A stretch of DNA of 64,000 nt from Gemmatimonadetes bacterium bin94. Its GTDB lineage: Bacteria; Gemmatimonadota; Gemmatimonadetes; Longimicrobiales; Gaopeijiaceae. A program made the position numbers and the translations under genes. The stretch covers positions 1 to 64,000 of the forward strand of contig MPNE01000021.1 of NCBI GenBank assembly GCA_002238865.1. The letters are read 5' to 3'. Positions 28,193 through 37,800 of the stretch are shown in pieces; positions within the stretch are counted from its first letter, which is position 1; every line of letters begins with the position of its first letter. Below the pieces are notes generated by a model. That model saw nothing but the letters and a program-made list of their open reading frames with translations, was not told where the DNA came from and searched no databases.

Positions 28193-28584
28193 GGGCTCTC
28201 CTGCTCCTGCTGGTGGCGGTGGCCGCCGGATGCGCTTCCCCCCCGGAGCGCTCCGGCCCACCGCCCCCTTCAGGCGAGGCCGACGCGTTCGGTGACGCAG
28301 CCGCCCGGAGTGTGCTCCATGTGTCCAATCGCAACTGGTTGGACATGAACGTCTACGGAATCCGGAACTCGGAGCGCTTTTCGCTCATGTCACTGACCAG
28401 CATGCGCTCCGACTCGGTCTCACTTCCCACCAGCTTGCTGGGCGGCTCCGGGTTCCAGCTGGAAGTCGACCCGGTCGGCGCCGTCAGACCCTACAAGACC
28501 AGCAGAATCTACATGCGGCCCGGACAATCCGTCTGGTTGAGAATCGAAAACGTGCTGGCACAGTCCAGCGTCTGGGTTCACTGA
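28129..28584 (+). CDS. Small hypothetical lipoprotein
   Basis: LLLLLVAVAAGCASPP lipobox; VSNRNWLDMNVYGIRNSERFSL; overlaps the SusD 3' end, start codon uncertain (GTG 28129 or 28162). Confidence 0.6.
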   Translation: MLAAGAGGPAGVHDPARLHPVRALLLLLVAVAAGCASPPERSGPPPPSGEADAFGDAAARSVLHVSNRNWLDMNVYGIRNSERFSLMSLTSMRSDSVSLPTSLLGGSGFQLEVDPVGAVRPYKTSRIYMRPGQSVWLRIENVLAQSSVWVH

Positions 28585-28596
28585 TTAGGAGGACGC

Positions 28597-30534
28597 ATGA
28601 GGCACCAGAGACATTTGACCCTGTTGGCGGCCGTCACGGTCGCCGCAACCGCCGCGCCGGGCGCAGCCCAGGCCCAGGACAACGGCGGCACGCTCACGAT
28701 CGACCAACTCCTTTCCATCGGGTCGGTCGTCTCGGGAAGCCCGGCCTGGTCGCCGGACGGCTCGGCCATCCTCGTGGAATCGGGGCTGACCGGCGGACTG
28801 ATGACGATCTCCCCCGAGGGAGGCTTCCCGACGCGCGTGCCGGCGGATCTGGGCTCGGCAGGTCACTTCCTGGCCTCGCAAATGCCGGGTTGGTCGCCGT
28901 CGGGCGCTTGGATTTCGTTCGTCTCCGACAAGAGCGGCAAGCCCGAGATCTGGCTGTGGTCCACCAGCGACGGCTCCCAGGTGCAGCTCACCAGCCTGGG
29001 TGCACGCATCAACTCGATGAGCTGGTCGCCCGACGAACGTACCATCGCCTTCGCGGGGGATCGCTACGGCAACTACGACATCTGGACCGTCGACGTCGCG
29101 ACACGGCGGGTTCATCGGCTGACGACCGACAAACGGTACGAGGTCTTCCCCAGCTGGACCCCCGATTCCCGGCGCGTCCTCTACGTGCGCCTCGACGACA
29201 CCTGGGAAGACCACACGGTGATCGAGGTCGACACGGACGGCGGCAACCCCCGCACGGTGCTCGAAGACACCGACTTCTTCGACTACGGCGCGGGCACCAC
29301 CTTCGCGTACCCGCAGGTCTCGCCCGACGGCAGCCAGGTCCTTTTCCGCTCCCACCGGAGCGGCTGGATCAACTACTGGCTCGCCCCGCTTGAAGGCGGC
29401 GACGCGCGTCCGGTCGCCGCGGCACAGGCCGACCAGAGCAGCGCGGTCTGGTCTCCGGACGGGAGCTCCATCGCCTATACCGAAAATCACAACGGGCACC
29501 ACGACCTGCGCGTGGTCTCGGCGGAGGGCGGGAAGCCCAGGGTGCTGGTGTCGCCGGACGGCGGCGTCGCCGTGAGCCCGTCGTGGGCGCCGGACGGAAG
29601 CGCGATCGCGTACCTGCAGGGCGATCTGGTGAGCCCCAACGACCTCTACACCGTGTCGCTGGCCGACGGCAAGAGCCGCCAGCTCACCCACTCCATGCCG
29701 GCCGGCAACTTCGGCAGCCGTGTGGTCGTGCCCGAAAAGGTCCACTACCCGAGCACGGACGGCCATTCCATCCCGGCCTACCTGTACCGGCCGCCCAACG
29801 CGGCTGCCGGCGAGCGCTTCCCCGGGGTGCTGATCATCCACGGCGGACCCACTTCGCAGTTCCACGACCGCTTCGACCAGAACGCCCAGTTCTTCGCGCA
29901 GCGTGGCTACGTGGTCCTGCTTCCCAACATCCGCGGCAGCTCGGGGTACGGGAAGGACTTCGCCGACGCCAACAACGACTGCTGGGGGCGCTGCGACCTG
30001 GAGGACGTCGTCGCGGGCGCGGACTACCTGCGGGCGATGCCCGAAGTCGACCCGGAGCGGATCGGCCTTACCGGCACGAGCTACGGCGGCGTCATGAGCA
30101 TGTACGCGGCATCCTTCGCGCCGGACGAATTTCGGGCGATCATCCCCGGATCGGGGTACGCCGACTGGGTGCACTTCTACCACGGCGAGAACGAACTCCG
30201 CCACGTCAAGCTGCTGGAACACGAACTCGGCCCCTTCGAGACCAGCCAGGACGTGTGGCGCAACAGCTCGGCGATCTACGAGGTGGAGAACGTGGCGTCG
30301 CCGATCTTCATGGTGCACGGGGTGGGGCGCTACCCGGGTTCGGATCAGTCGGAGATCTTCGCGCGCGCGCTGGAGAACTACTACAAGCCCTTCCGCTACA
30401 CCACCTACCCGAACGAGAACTACTACGTCCGCAGCACGGCGAACCGGCGCCAGATGCTCCTCGACATGCTGGACTTCTTCGAGGAGTTCCTGAGAGACGA
30501 AATGGTGACCGTGGGCGAAAGGACGTCACGATGA
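28597..30534 (+). CDS. S9 (prolyl oligopeptidase)-like protein, copy 1
   Basis: WSPDG beta-propeller repeats; LIIHGGPTSQFHDRF, GLTGTSYGGVMSMYAA; catalytic Asp/His positions not conserved. Confidence 0.88.
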   Translation: MRHQRHLTLLAAVTVAATAAPGAAQAQDNGGTLTIDQLLSIGSVVSGSPAWSPDGSAILVESGLTGGLMTISPEGGFPTRVPADLGSAGHFLASQMPGWSPSGAWISFVSDKSGKPEIWLWSTSDGSQVQLTSLGARINSMSWSPDERTIAFAGDRYGNYDIWTVDVATRRVHRLTTDKRYEVFPSWTPDSRRVLYVRLDDTWEDHTVIEVDTDGGNPRTVLEDTDFFDYGAGTTFAYPQVSPDGSQVLFRSHRSGWINYWLAPLEGGDARPVAAAQADQSSAVWSPDGSSIAYTENHNGHHDLRVVSAEGGKPRVLVSPDGGVAVSPSWAPDGSAIAYLQGDLVSPNDLYTVSLADGKSRQLTHSMPAGNFGSRVVVPEKVHYPSTDGHSIPAYLYRPPNAAAGERFPGVLIIHGGPTSQFHDRFDQNAQFFAQRGYVVLLPNIRGSSGYGKDFADANNDCWGRCDLEDVVAGADYLRAMPEVDPERIGLTGTSYGGVMSMYAASFAPDEFRAIIPGSGYADWVHFYHGENELRHVKLLEHELGPFETSQDVWRNSSAIYEVENVASPIFMVHGVGRYPGSDQSEIFARALENYYKPFRYTTYPNENYYVRSTANRRQMLLDMLDFFEEFLRDEMVTVGERTSR

Positions 30535-32549
30535 GACGCATCGTGCTGGCCTTCACGGTGTGCGCGCTGGGGACGGGCTTCGCCTGCCAGCCCGGCGCAC
30601 CGGGCGGAGGTCAGGGCGACGGCGCCGCGGCGACCGCTGACGGCGGCGGGAATCAGGGCGGCGGCGCCATCACGGCCACCGCGCTCGTCGACATGCAGGC
30701 GGCCGTCGGCGGCACTCACTCGCCCAGGTGGTCGCCCGACGGGTCGCGCATCACCTTCGTCTCGGGAGGGGATCTGGGCTCGGTCGCCACTGAGGACGGC
30801 GTCTTCGCGACCCTCACCGAGGATCTGTCGCTCAGCGGCGTCGGCTCGCTGGGCGCCCCGCAGCCCACCTGGTCGCCCGACGGACGGTGGGTCGCCTACA
30901 CCTCCGACAAGAGCGGCGCGCCCGAGATCTGGCTGTGGTCGGACGTGGCCGGCGAAGCCGCGGGCGAGGGCGAGCAGGCCCCGGCGGACATCCAGCTCAC
31001 CCGGCTCGCCGCCCGTGCCAACGGCCTCGCCTGGTCTCCCGACGGCGCCTGGATCGCATTCTCGGGCGACCGCTTCGGCAACATGGACATCTGGAAGGTG
31101 TCGGTGCCGGGCGGCGAGGTGCACCGCCTGACCGACGACCCGTTGTACGAAGGCTATCCCAGCTGGGCCCCCGACGGCGAGCGTCTGCTCTACGTGCGCA
31201 TGGACGACCGCTGGGTCGACCACGACGTGATCGAAATCGACCCCGACGGCGCCAACCCGCGGACCGTCGTCCGCGACACGGGCTTCTTCGACTACCGCGC
31301 CGGACGGGCGTTCGCCTCGGCCCAGGTATCGCCCGACGGGCAAACCGTGCTCTTCCGCTCGCAACGCTCCGGCTGGCTCAACTTCTGGGTCGTCCCGCGG
31401 GGTGGCGGCGAGCCCCGGCAGATCGCGGCGTCGGACTTCGACCAGAGCGACGCGCGCTGGTCGCCGGACGGCAACTGGATCAGCTACACCGAGAACCGGG
31501 ACGGCGTGCATTCACTGCGCATGGTCTCGGCCGACGGCGACGGGCACAAGGTGCTCGTGGACCCGGATGTCGGCGCGGCCCTGCGTCCCGAATGGTCACC
31601 CGATGGCGGCGCGGTCAGCTACACCTTCGAGACGCCCGTGCGGCCGGCCGAACTCTTCACGCTCGACCTCGAGTCCGGCGAGAGCCGGCTGTTGCATTCC
31701 TCCGTCCCCGCGGATTCGGACGGCAAGCTCCACATGCCCGAGAAGGTCCGCTATCCCAGCACCGACGGCCTCACGATCGAAGCCTACCTGCACCGTCCCC
31801 CCGACGCGTCGCCCGATCAGCGCTTCCCCGGCGTGATGTGGATCCACGGCGGCCCGACATCCCAGTTCGACGACCAGTTCCGGCGGCACCAGCAAGTCCA
31901 CTTCTTCGCACAGCGCGGCTACGTGGTTCTGATGCCCAACATTCGGGGCAGTTCAGGCTACGGCCTCGAGTTCGAAGACCTCAACAACAACTGCTGGGGT
32001 CACTGCGACCTCGAGGACGTGCTCGCGGGCGTCGACTACCTGAAGACCCTGCCCGATGTCGACCCCGACAGGATCGCGGTCACCGGCACCAGCTACGGCG
32101 GCATCATGACCATGGACGCGGTGGCGTTCGCGCCCGGCGTCTTCCAGGCCGCCATCGCGCTGTCCGGCTACGGGGACATGACCGATTTCCACACGAAGGT
32201 GCACGAGCTTCAGCACATCAAGCTGCTCGAATACGAGCTCGGCCCCTACCCGGAGAACCGCGACGTCTACCTCAACAGTTCGGCGATCCTGAAGGCGCAC
32301 CAGGTGACCACGCCGACCTTCGTCATCCAGGGCGAGGGCGTCGCGGCCGCCTGGCGGCTGCGCGAAGGCCAGCCCCAGGCGGCATTGGACTTCGCCCGCA
32401 AGCTCGACCAGCACTACAAGATCGTGCGGTACAAGGCGTACCCGGGCGAGGGCTACTACGTGTACGGACGGGACAACACGATCCGGAAACTCAACGACAT
32501 GCTGGACTTCTTCGAGGAGTTTCTGGTGACGGAGATCGCGGGGAAGTAA
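30531..32549 (+). CDS. S9 (prolyl oligopeptidase)-like lipoprotein, tandem copy 2
   Basis: GTGFACQPG lipobox; WSPDG repeats; MWIHGGPTSQFDDQF, AVTGTSYGGIMTMDAV; start overlaps the stop of copy 1. Confidence 0.88.
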   Translation: MRRIVLAFTVCALGTGFACQPGAPGGGQGDGAAATADGGGNQGGGAITATALVDMQAAVGGTHSPRWSPDGSRITFVSGGDLGSVATEDGVFATLTEDLSLSGVGSLGAPQPTWSPDGRWVAYTSDKSGAPEIWLWSDVAGEAAGEGEQAPADIQLTRLAARANGLAWSPDGAWIAFSGDRFGNMDIWKVSVPGGEVHRLTDDPLYEGYPSWAPDGERLLYVRMDDRWVDHDVIEIDPDGANPRTVVRDTGFFDYRAGRAFASAQVSPDGQTVLFRSQRSGWLNFWVVPRGGGEPRQIAASDFDQSDARWSPDGNWISYTENRDGVHSLRMVSADGDGHKVLVDPDVGAALRPEWSPDGGAVSYTFETPVRPAELFTLDLESGESRLLHSSVPADSDGKLHMPEKVRYPSTDGLTIEAYLHRPPDASPDQRFPGVMWIHGGPTSQFDDQFRRHQQVHFFAQRGYVVLMPNIRGSSGYGLEFEDLNNNCWGHCDLEDVLAGVDYLKTLPDVDPDRIAVTGTSYGGIMTMDAVAFAPGVFQAAIALSGYGDMTDFHTKVHELQHIKLLEYELGPYPENRDVYLNSSAILKAHQVTTPTFVIQGEGVAAAWRLREGQPQAALDFARKLDQHYKIVRYKAYPGEGYYVYGRDNTIRKLNDMLDFFEEFLVTEIAGK

Positions 32550-32559
32550 ACTACGGTTT

Positions 32560-32589
32560 CCACAATGTCATGTTTAGTTGTCATTGTGG
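32560..32589. terminator. Hairpin between convergent genes
   Basis: CCACAATG ... CATTGTGG perfect 8-bp stem overlapping the amidase-pseudogene stop. Confidence 0.5.
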
Positions 32590-33508
32590 TGCGTCGTTGC
32601 GTCCCGGCGGGGGTGTGATCGGGAACGCGGTGATCGCCTCGACGATCCCGCGCGCGGCGCGCTCCGGCTGCCCCATGATCACGTTGCGGTCGCCGGCGTT
32701 GGTCAGGAAGCCGGTTTCCACGATCGCCGCGATTGTCATGGGGTGCAGGGCGTGCTCGTAACGGCGGAAGTTGAAGGCATAGTAGTTGCGCATGCGCCGG
32801 GTCGTGTCCGGAAGCCGCCTGATGCCGGTCGCGGGACCGTAGGTGCGCTTGAGCAGGTCGACGACGCCTGAGGCGCGTCCGGTCGCGTCACGGCTCGGAG
32901 CCGCCACTCTGTAGCCGCTCGCGCTCCGATCGTTGCTCGCGTCCGCGTGGATGGCGATGAAGAGGTGGGCGCGTTAACCGGGCGGCACGATCGCCGGCAG
33001 AATGTCGACCACGTAGCCCAGCTCCTCCAGCATGGCGCCGGCGTGGCGGGCGATCTCCAGATTCACCTGCCACTCGGGGGTGCCTTTCCAGCTGGTGCCG
33101 TTGCGGCGCAGTCCGGACAGCTCCCGCGGCGCCTCTTCCGCGCGCCAGTGACCCACCTGCAAGCCGATGCGCACCGGGCCCTCCGGGGGCTGCCACTCCT
33201 CGGGCGTGGGGATCGGGCCGGGGGTAGCGGTTGCGCGACCACCATCCGCGCCTCCGCCGGGGCGGGGCCTCCTGAACTTCCTGCACGGGCGGGGGCTGCC
33301 GAGCCTCCCCCGCGAGCTGAGCCTGCCGAGCGGGCATGACTTCCTGTGGCGCGCGGGCCGAGGCGGACGGAGTCTCGCGCGTTGCCGCCTCAACTTCCGG
33401 GCTGGCAGCAATCGTCTCTTCCGTCGACACCTCTCGCCCGGAGACGGACCATGTCAACACAGCGAGCGCCACTGCGCCAACCCCGCCCAACCCGACGATC
33501 CTTTTCAC
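32581..33508 (-). pseudogene. N-acetylmuramoyl-L-alanine amidase (Amidase_3-like), inactivated
   Basis: VRIGLQVGHW...NLEIARHAGAMLEELGYVVDILPAIVPPG*RAHLFIAIHADASNDRSASGYRVAAPSRD...IAAIVETGFLTNAGDRNVIMGQPERAARGIVEAI; in-frame TAA at the G-Y-RA position plus a frame change near 33245. Confidence 0.82.
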
Positions 33509-33617
33509 GAACAACCTCCTTGGGACAAGAACTCGCTCAGCGCCATCGCAAGACCGCTCCAATCGTCGGCCCACCAACGCAACGGGCGCAAGTCCCGGCC
33601 CCGGAGTTCACCCCTCA

Positions 33618-33896
33618 CTACCTGAAGGGATTCAGGAACCGCACGCCCAGTTGCTGGAAGTCAGGAGCATTCCGCGTCACTACCGTGAGCCGATGAGCCA
33701 CGGCCGTAGCGGCGATCATCGCATCCTCCACCAGCGCCCGTCACGCACGTTCCCGATACCGGCCTGTATCTCACCCACCGTGACGGCGGACATGAACAGC
33801 TGGTCGGACGGCACCTGCTCGATCCACCTCAACACCGAGCGATGCGGCCGTGCGCGGCGCAGCTCCTAAACGACATTGGTGTCGAGCAGATACACG
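33618..33896 (-). pseudogene. FitB/VapC-like PIN-domain toxin remnant
   Basis: VYLLDTNVV*ELRRARPHRSVLRWIEQVPSDQLFMSAVTVGEIQAGIGNVRDGR, then another frame ALVEDAMIAATAVAHRLTVVTRNAPDFQQLGVRFLNPFR*; nonsense codon, internal deletion, frame change. Confidence 0.85.
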
Positions 33897-33899
33897 GAC

Positions 33900-34090
33900 C
33901 TACTCCAGTGGAGGCGGTGTCCGGTGGCGATGGGCTCCGCGCGCGTGAGTCAGCTCCTCGGTGCGAGCTTCCGGAGCAAGCAGCAGTTCCTTGAGGTCGC
34001 GACTGGCCAACCGCCTCAGACGACGCCACTGGTCGATCGAGACCAGGACGGCCGTCTCCGCGCCGCGCCTGGTCACCACGTCAACGGCGC
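33900..34090 (-). pseudogene. Phd/YefM-type antitoxin remnant (N-terminus missing)
   Basis: AVDVVTRRGAETAVLVSIDQWRRLRRLASRDLKELLLAPEARTEEL...* directly upstream of the PIN remnant. Confidence 0.72.
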
Positions 34091-34103
34091 CGCAGCAGCT
34101 CCC

Positions 34104-34757
34104 TCACCCCACCGGAACCGCCATGATCGTCGTGACGTGCAGGTTGAGGCCGTGGTTGACACGCAGTCCGAACACGCCGTCGGTGGCGAGGCCCTGCCGC
34201 GGCCCGGTCCAGACCTCCTGGTCGTTGACGAAGAAGCGCAACGCATCGCCGGAAACCTCCAGCGCAAGCGCGTTGCCGGCCGTGCCGTCGTCCTCCGGCC
34301 TGGTCGCAAAGGAGACGATTGCCGGATGGGCCGTCCAGCCCTGGACCTCGTCAGTCCCGGCGCCCGAACGGGTCTTGACCAGGAACTCCCCGCCCTCTCG
34401 CACGAGGAAGTACGTGTAAACTTGATCGGGCCCCTGAAGATCCGAACCGCCGATGAAGAAACCGAACGCTTCGCGCCGGCCTTCCGGGTCGAAAAGGTAG
34501 GTTTGGGATTCGATGCGGAAGTCGCCGGTCGCCACCGAGTCGGGATGGTAGGCGATCACCGCGGGGCCCGTGGTCACGTGGACCCCGGGCGGCATGGAGA
34601 CAAGGTAGAGGTCGTCCATGCTGGAGCCCTCGCGGTCGAAGCGGACCTCCCACCCTTCGGGGAACTCGAGGGGCGGCGGATCCTGCTGGGCGGCGGCGGG
34701 CGCGGCCGCGGCAAACGCGGCGGCGGTGACGGCGATTGCGGTCGTTCTTCGGAGCAT
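34104..34757 (-). CDS. Secreted protein, probable concanavalin-like / DUF1080-like fold
   Basis: Signal peptide MLRRTTAIAVTAAAFAAAAPAAAQ; LALEVSGDALRFFVNDQEVWTGPRQGLATDGVFGLRVNHGLNLHV. Confidence 0.6.
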   Translation of the reverse strand: MLRRTTAIAVTAAAFAAAAPAAAQQDPPPLEFPEGWEVRFDREGSSMDDLYLVSMPPGVHVTTGPAVIAYHPDSVATGDFRIESQTYLFDPEGRREAFGFFIGGSDLQGPDQVYTYFLVREGGEFLVKTRSGAGTDEVQGWTAHPAIVSFATRPEDDGTAGNALALEVSGDALRFFVNDQEVWTGPRQGLATDGVFGLRVNHGLNLHVTTIMAVPVG

Positions 34758-34818
34758 TGGCGGTCCCTCGTGTGATTCGGAAGATCGGTGCTTGCGGCGG
34801 GTAACGATAATCCTACGG

Positions 34819-34838
34819 CTTGTGAAACGGTTCACAAG
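34819..34838. promoter_or_regulatory. Perfect palindrome matching the CRP/FNR-family core TGTGA-N6-TCACA
   Basis: CTTGTGAA-ACGG-TTCACAAG, 62 bp upstream of the start at 34757. Confidence 0.5.
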
Positions 34839-34885
34839 AGCGGCGCGCCAGCGCTATTGCCGATCCGACGGCCCGGGAGGTGAGG

Positions 34886-37800
34886 TCACCACGATTCGGA
34901 GCGTCCCTGAGCCGTGAAGACAAGCACCCGTTCGCCGACCTCCTCGCCGGTGAGGCGCTCCCAGCACTCCCCGTAGAGCTCCACCTGGGCGCGGTACCGC
35001 GCCACCCGTTCCTCGAAGGCCGGGTCCATGCCGGTATCCGTCTTGTAGTCCGCGATGACCCACTGGTCTCTCTCCTCGGAGGCCCTCTCCCTGAAGACCA
35101 GGTCGATCACGCCTTCCAGGACCTCCCCGCGCCCCGGTCCCGCCCCCAGGCTGACCGCGAAGGGCACCTCGGTGTGGCGCTCGCTGCTCGCCATGGCCCG
35201 GGCCCAGATCCCGGAGCCGCGCACGGATTCGACCAGGGCCATGAGGACGTCCAGCTCGGTGGGCTCTCCCGCCGCGTCGACCGGGCGTTCGTACTCGATG
35301 AGGAGGTCGCGCGCCAGCTGTGCGAGGGCCGCGCCGCCTGTGCCCTCGCCCGCCGCGGAGAGGACGGCGTGGACTACGCTGCCCCACTCGAAACCCCCGC
35401 TGGCCGGGCGAAGTGGGGGCCGTGCGAAGGCGTCCGTGCGGATCGGGGCGCCTTCGTCCCCACGCGCCGCCCCCCCCTTGGCCCGTGCCGTGACCGAGTC
35501 CACCCGGTACGTGGGTCTGCCTGTGCGCTCGACCGCCTCGGCCGCCGCCGCGATCGGCGCGGCCAGATCGGTCTCCGGATCCAGCACGTCGACCCCGGGG
35601 GGAGCCTCGCGAGGCAGCGCGACCACCTCGGCGATGCGCCTCTCCCCCTCCCCCGCCCCCCGCGTGGCTTCGGCGATCACCCACTCCGCAACCGGCCCCC
35701 ACGGCGACCTCGCGTTCCTGCCCTTCAACGTTCCCTGCGCAATCCACAGCTCGTCCCGGGCCCGCGTCGCGGCGACGTACAGAAGGCGGACCTTCTCGGC
35801 GGCCTCGAAGGCGGCTTCCTCCTCCTGGTCATCCTCCCAGGTAGGCGGCTGCGCGATCACGTCCTTGCTCCACCCCCTCTGCACCACGATCGGAATGGTC
35901 CCGCGCGCCGCGCCCCGGTCGTCGCGGGACACGCGCCTGGTGGGCGTTCGGTCCCCTTCCCCGAAGGGCGCCGCCAGGAAGACCACGTCCGCCTCCAGCC
36001 CCTTGGCACGGTGCAGGTTCATGACCTGCACGCAGTTCGGGCGTTCCGGCACGAGGGGAGCCTCCGCATCGTCCCAGTCCAGCGCCGTCTCCAGCGCGTC
36101 GACGGCCCCCATGAGCGACGTGTCGCCCTCCAGGGCCCGCGCGCGCACCGCGTTCAGCAGGTAGGCGAGCGTCCCGGCCCGAAGCTGCCCCAGCTGCCCC
36201 GCCGCCGCGAGCGGAAAGAGCCCGGTCTCGGCGGCAAGTCGCTCCGCGGTCACGTCCGCGGGCTCCCGGCGCGCGCGCATCCACCACCCGTGCAGCACGT
36301 CGAGCGCGTCGGCCACCTCGCCGTCCCCCTCCGGACGCCGGTTGATCGTGAAGCGCCCGCCGCCGTCGCGATACTCCACAAGCCGGTCCAGGGTGATCCC
36401 GAAGAGCGGTCCTGTCAGCACCCCGATGACGCGCACCTGGTGGGCCGGATCGGCGAGGCAGCGAAACAGCAGGCGCAGCGCCCCGAGCTCGTCCTCGAAG
36501 CCCACCCCTGCACCCGACACCTCGACCGGCAGGTTCCGGTCCTCCAGCGCCCGTGCGTACACCGAGAGGTATTTGCGGTTGCGGGTCAGGATCATGAACG
36601 CGCCCGGCTGCCGTTCTCCGGCGCTCACCCGCCGTGCGACCGCGGTCGCGATGCGTGCGGCGTCGTCCCGGGCGGCGTCGTCCTGTCTGGTGCCCTCGAC
36701 CTTGTAGACAACCAGCCGACCGGACCCGTCCCGCCCCTGGCGCGGCTGCGTCAACAGGGGTGCGAAGGCCGCCTGACGGTCCGAATCGTCCCGCGCGAAC
36801 CGGTCCTCGCGGTCGAACACCCCCTTCACAAGCGCCTGGAACACACCCAGTGAACGGAAGTTGGCCTCGAGCTCCAACACTTCGCCGAACACCTCGAAGC
36901 GCTTCTTCACGAATTCGTACAGCGCGATGTCGGCGCGCCTGAAGCGGTAGATGCTCTGCTTGGGGTCGCCCACAACGAAGACGGCGCCGGGCCTGGGGAC
37001 GACCTCGCGCCAGTCGTTGCCCGTATCGGGATCGCTCGCCAGCAGGAGAAGGATCTCGGCTTGAAGGGGATCCGTGTCCTGGAACTCGTCGACCAGAATG
37101 CGGCGGTAGCGGTCTCCCAGATCCCTGCGGGCCGCCGGCTCTTCGCGGAGCAGCGCCGCGGTGAGGACCAGCAGGTCCTGGAAGTTGATCTCGCCGCGGT
37201 CCTTGCGTTGCCGGGCGAAGGCCTCGGAGGCCCTCCCGGCCACCCGGATGGCAGCCGGATACCGATACCCCCACCACGACCTCAGAAGCCGGTCCGCGCC
37301 GCCCCCGGATGCGGCGAACGCCTCAAAGTCCTTCCCGAAGCTCTTGGCCTCGGCCTTCCCGGCCGGTGTGTCCGCCCACTTGTACTGCGTCAGCCCGCCC
37401 TTTTTCAGGTGGACCCTGGCCAACGCGTCAAAGAAGACGGCTCGATCGTTCCAGTCGAGCGCCCGCCGCCAGTAGAGCAGTGTGCGCATGCGCTTGCCCA
37501 GGGCGTCCCAGCCCCCCGGCGGCTTGCGGCCCCTCATCATGCGCTCGGCGCGGTCCAGCAGTTCGTCGAAGCGTTTCCGGACTGCCTGGATCTCTTCCGG
37601 TTCCGGCGGGCTCCCGGCTCGGGAACCGAAATCGACGTCCGGATTCTCGTCAAGGGCCTCGAACACGGTCTGCAGCAGGTCCGGCTCGATGTCCAGCCTC
37701 TCCAACTCCTTCAGATCCGGGTCCCCGTCCGTCCCGAGCCGCTCCAGGAACTCCACCCAGAAACCGCGCTGCATCCTGCCGGCTTCCGTCTCCTGCACCT

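Noticed and set aside
32560-32589. Hairpin as part of a mobile-element inverted repeat
   Set aside because: Short stem placed exactly between convergent stop codons; terminator is the simpler reading.
33600-34100. Stop-codon recoding to rescue the two broken genes
   Set aside because: One stop replaces Tyr (TAA) and the other Ser (TAG), both genes also have frame changes, and neighbouring genes use normal stops; gene decay is simpler.
35055-36164. Long plus-strand ORFs over addA/addB (e.g. 34880..36853, 37061..38368, 39409..41481)
   Set aside because: Antisense shadows of UvrD/AddB coding regions with biased composition and no recognisable motifs.
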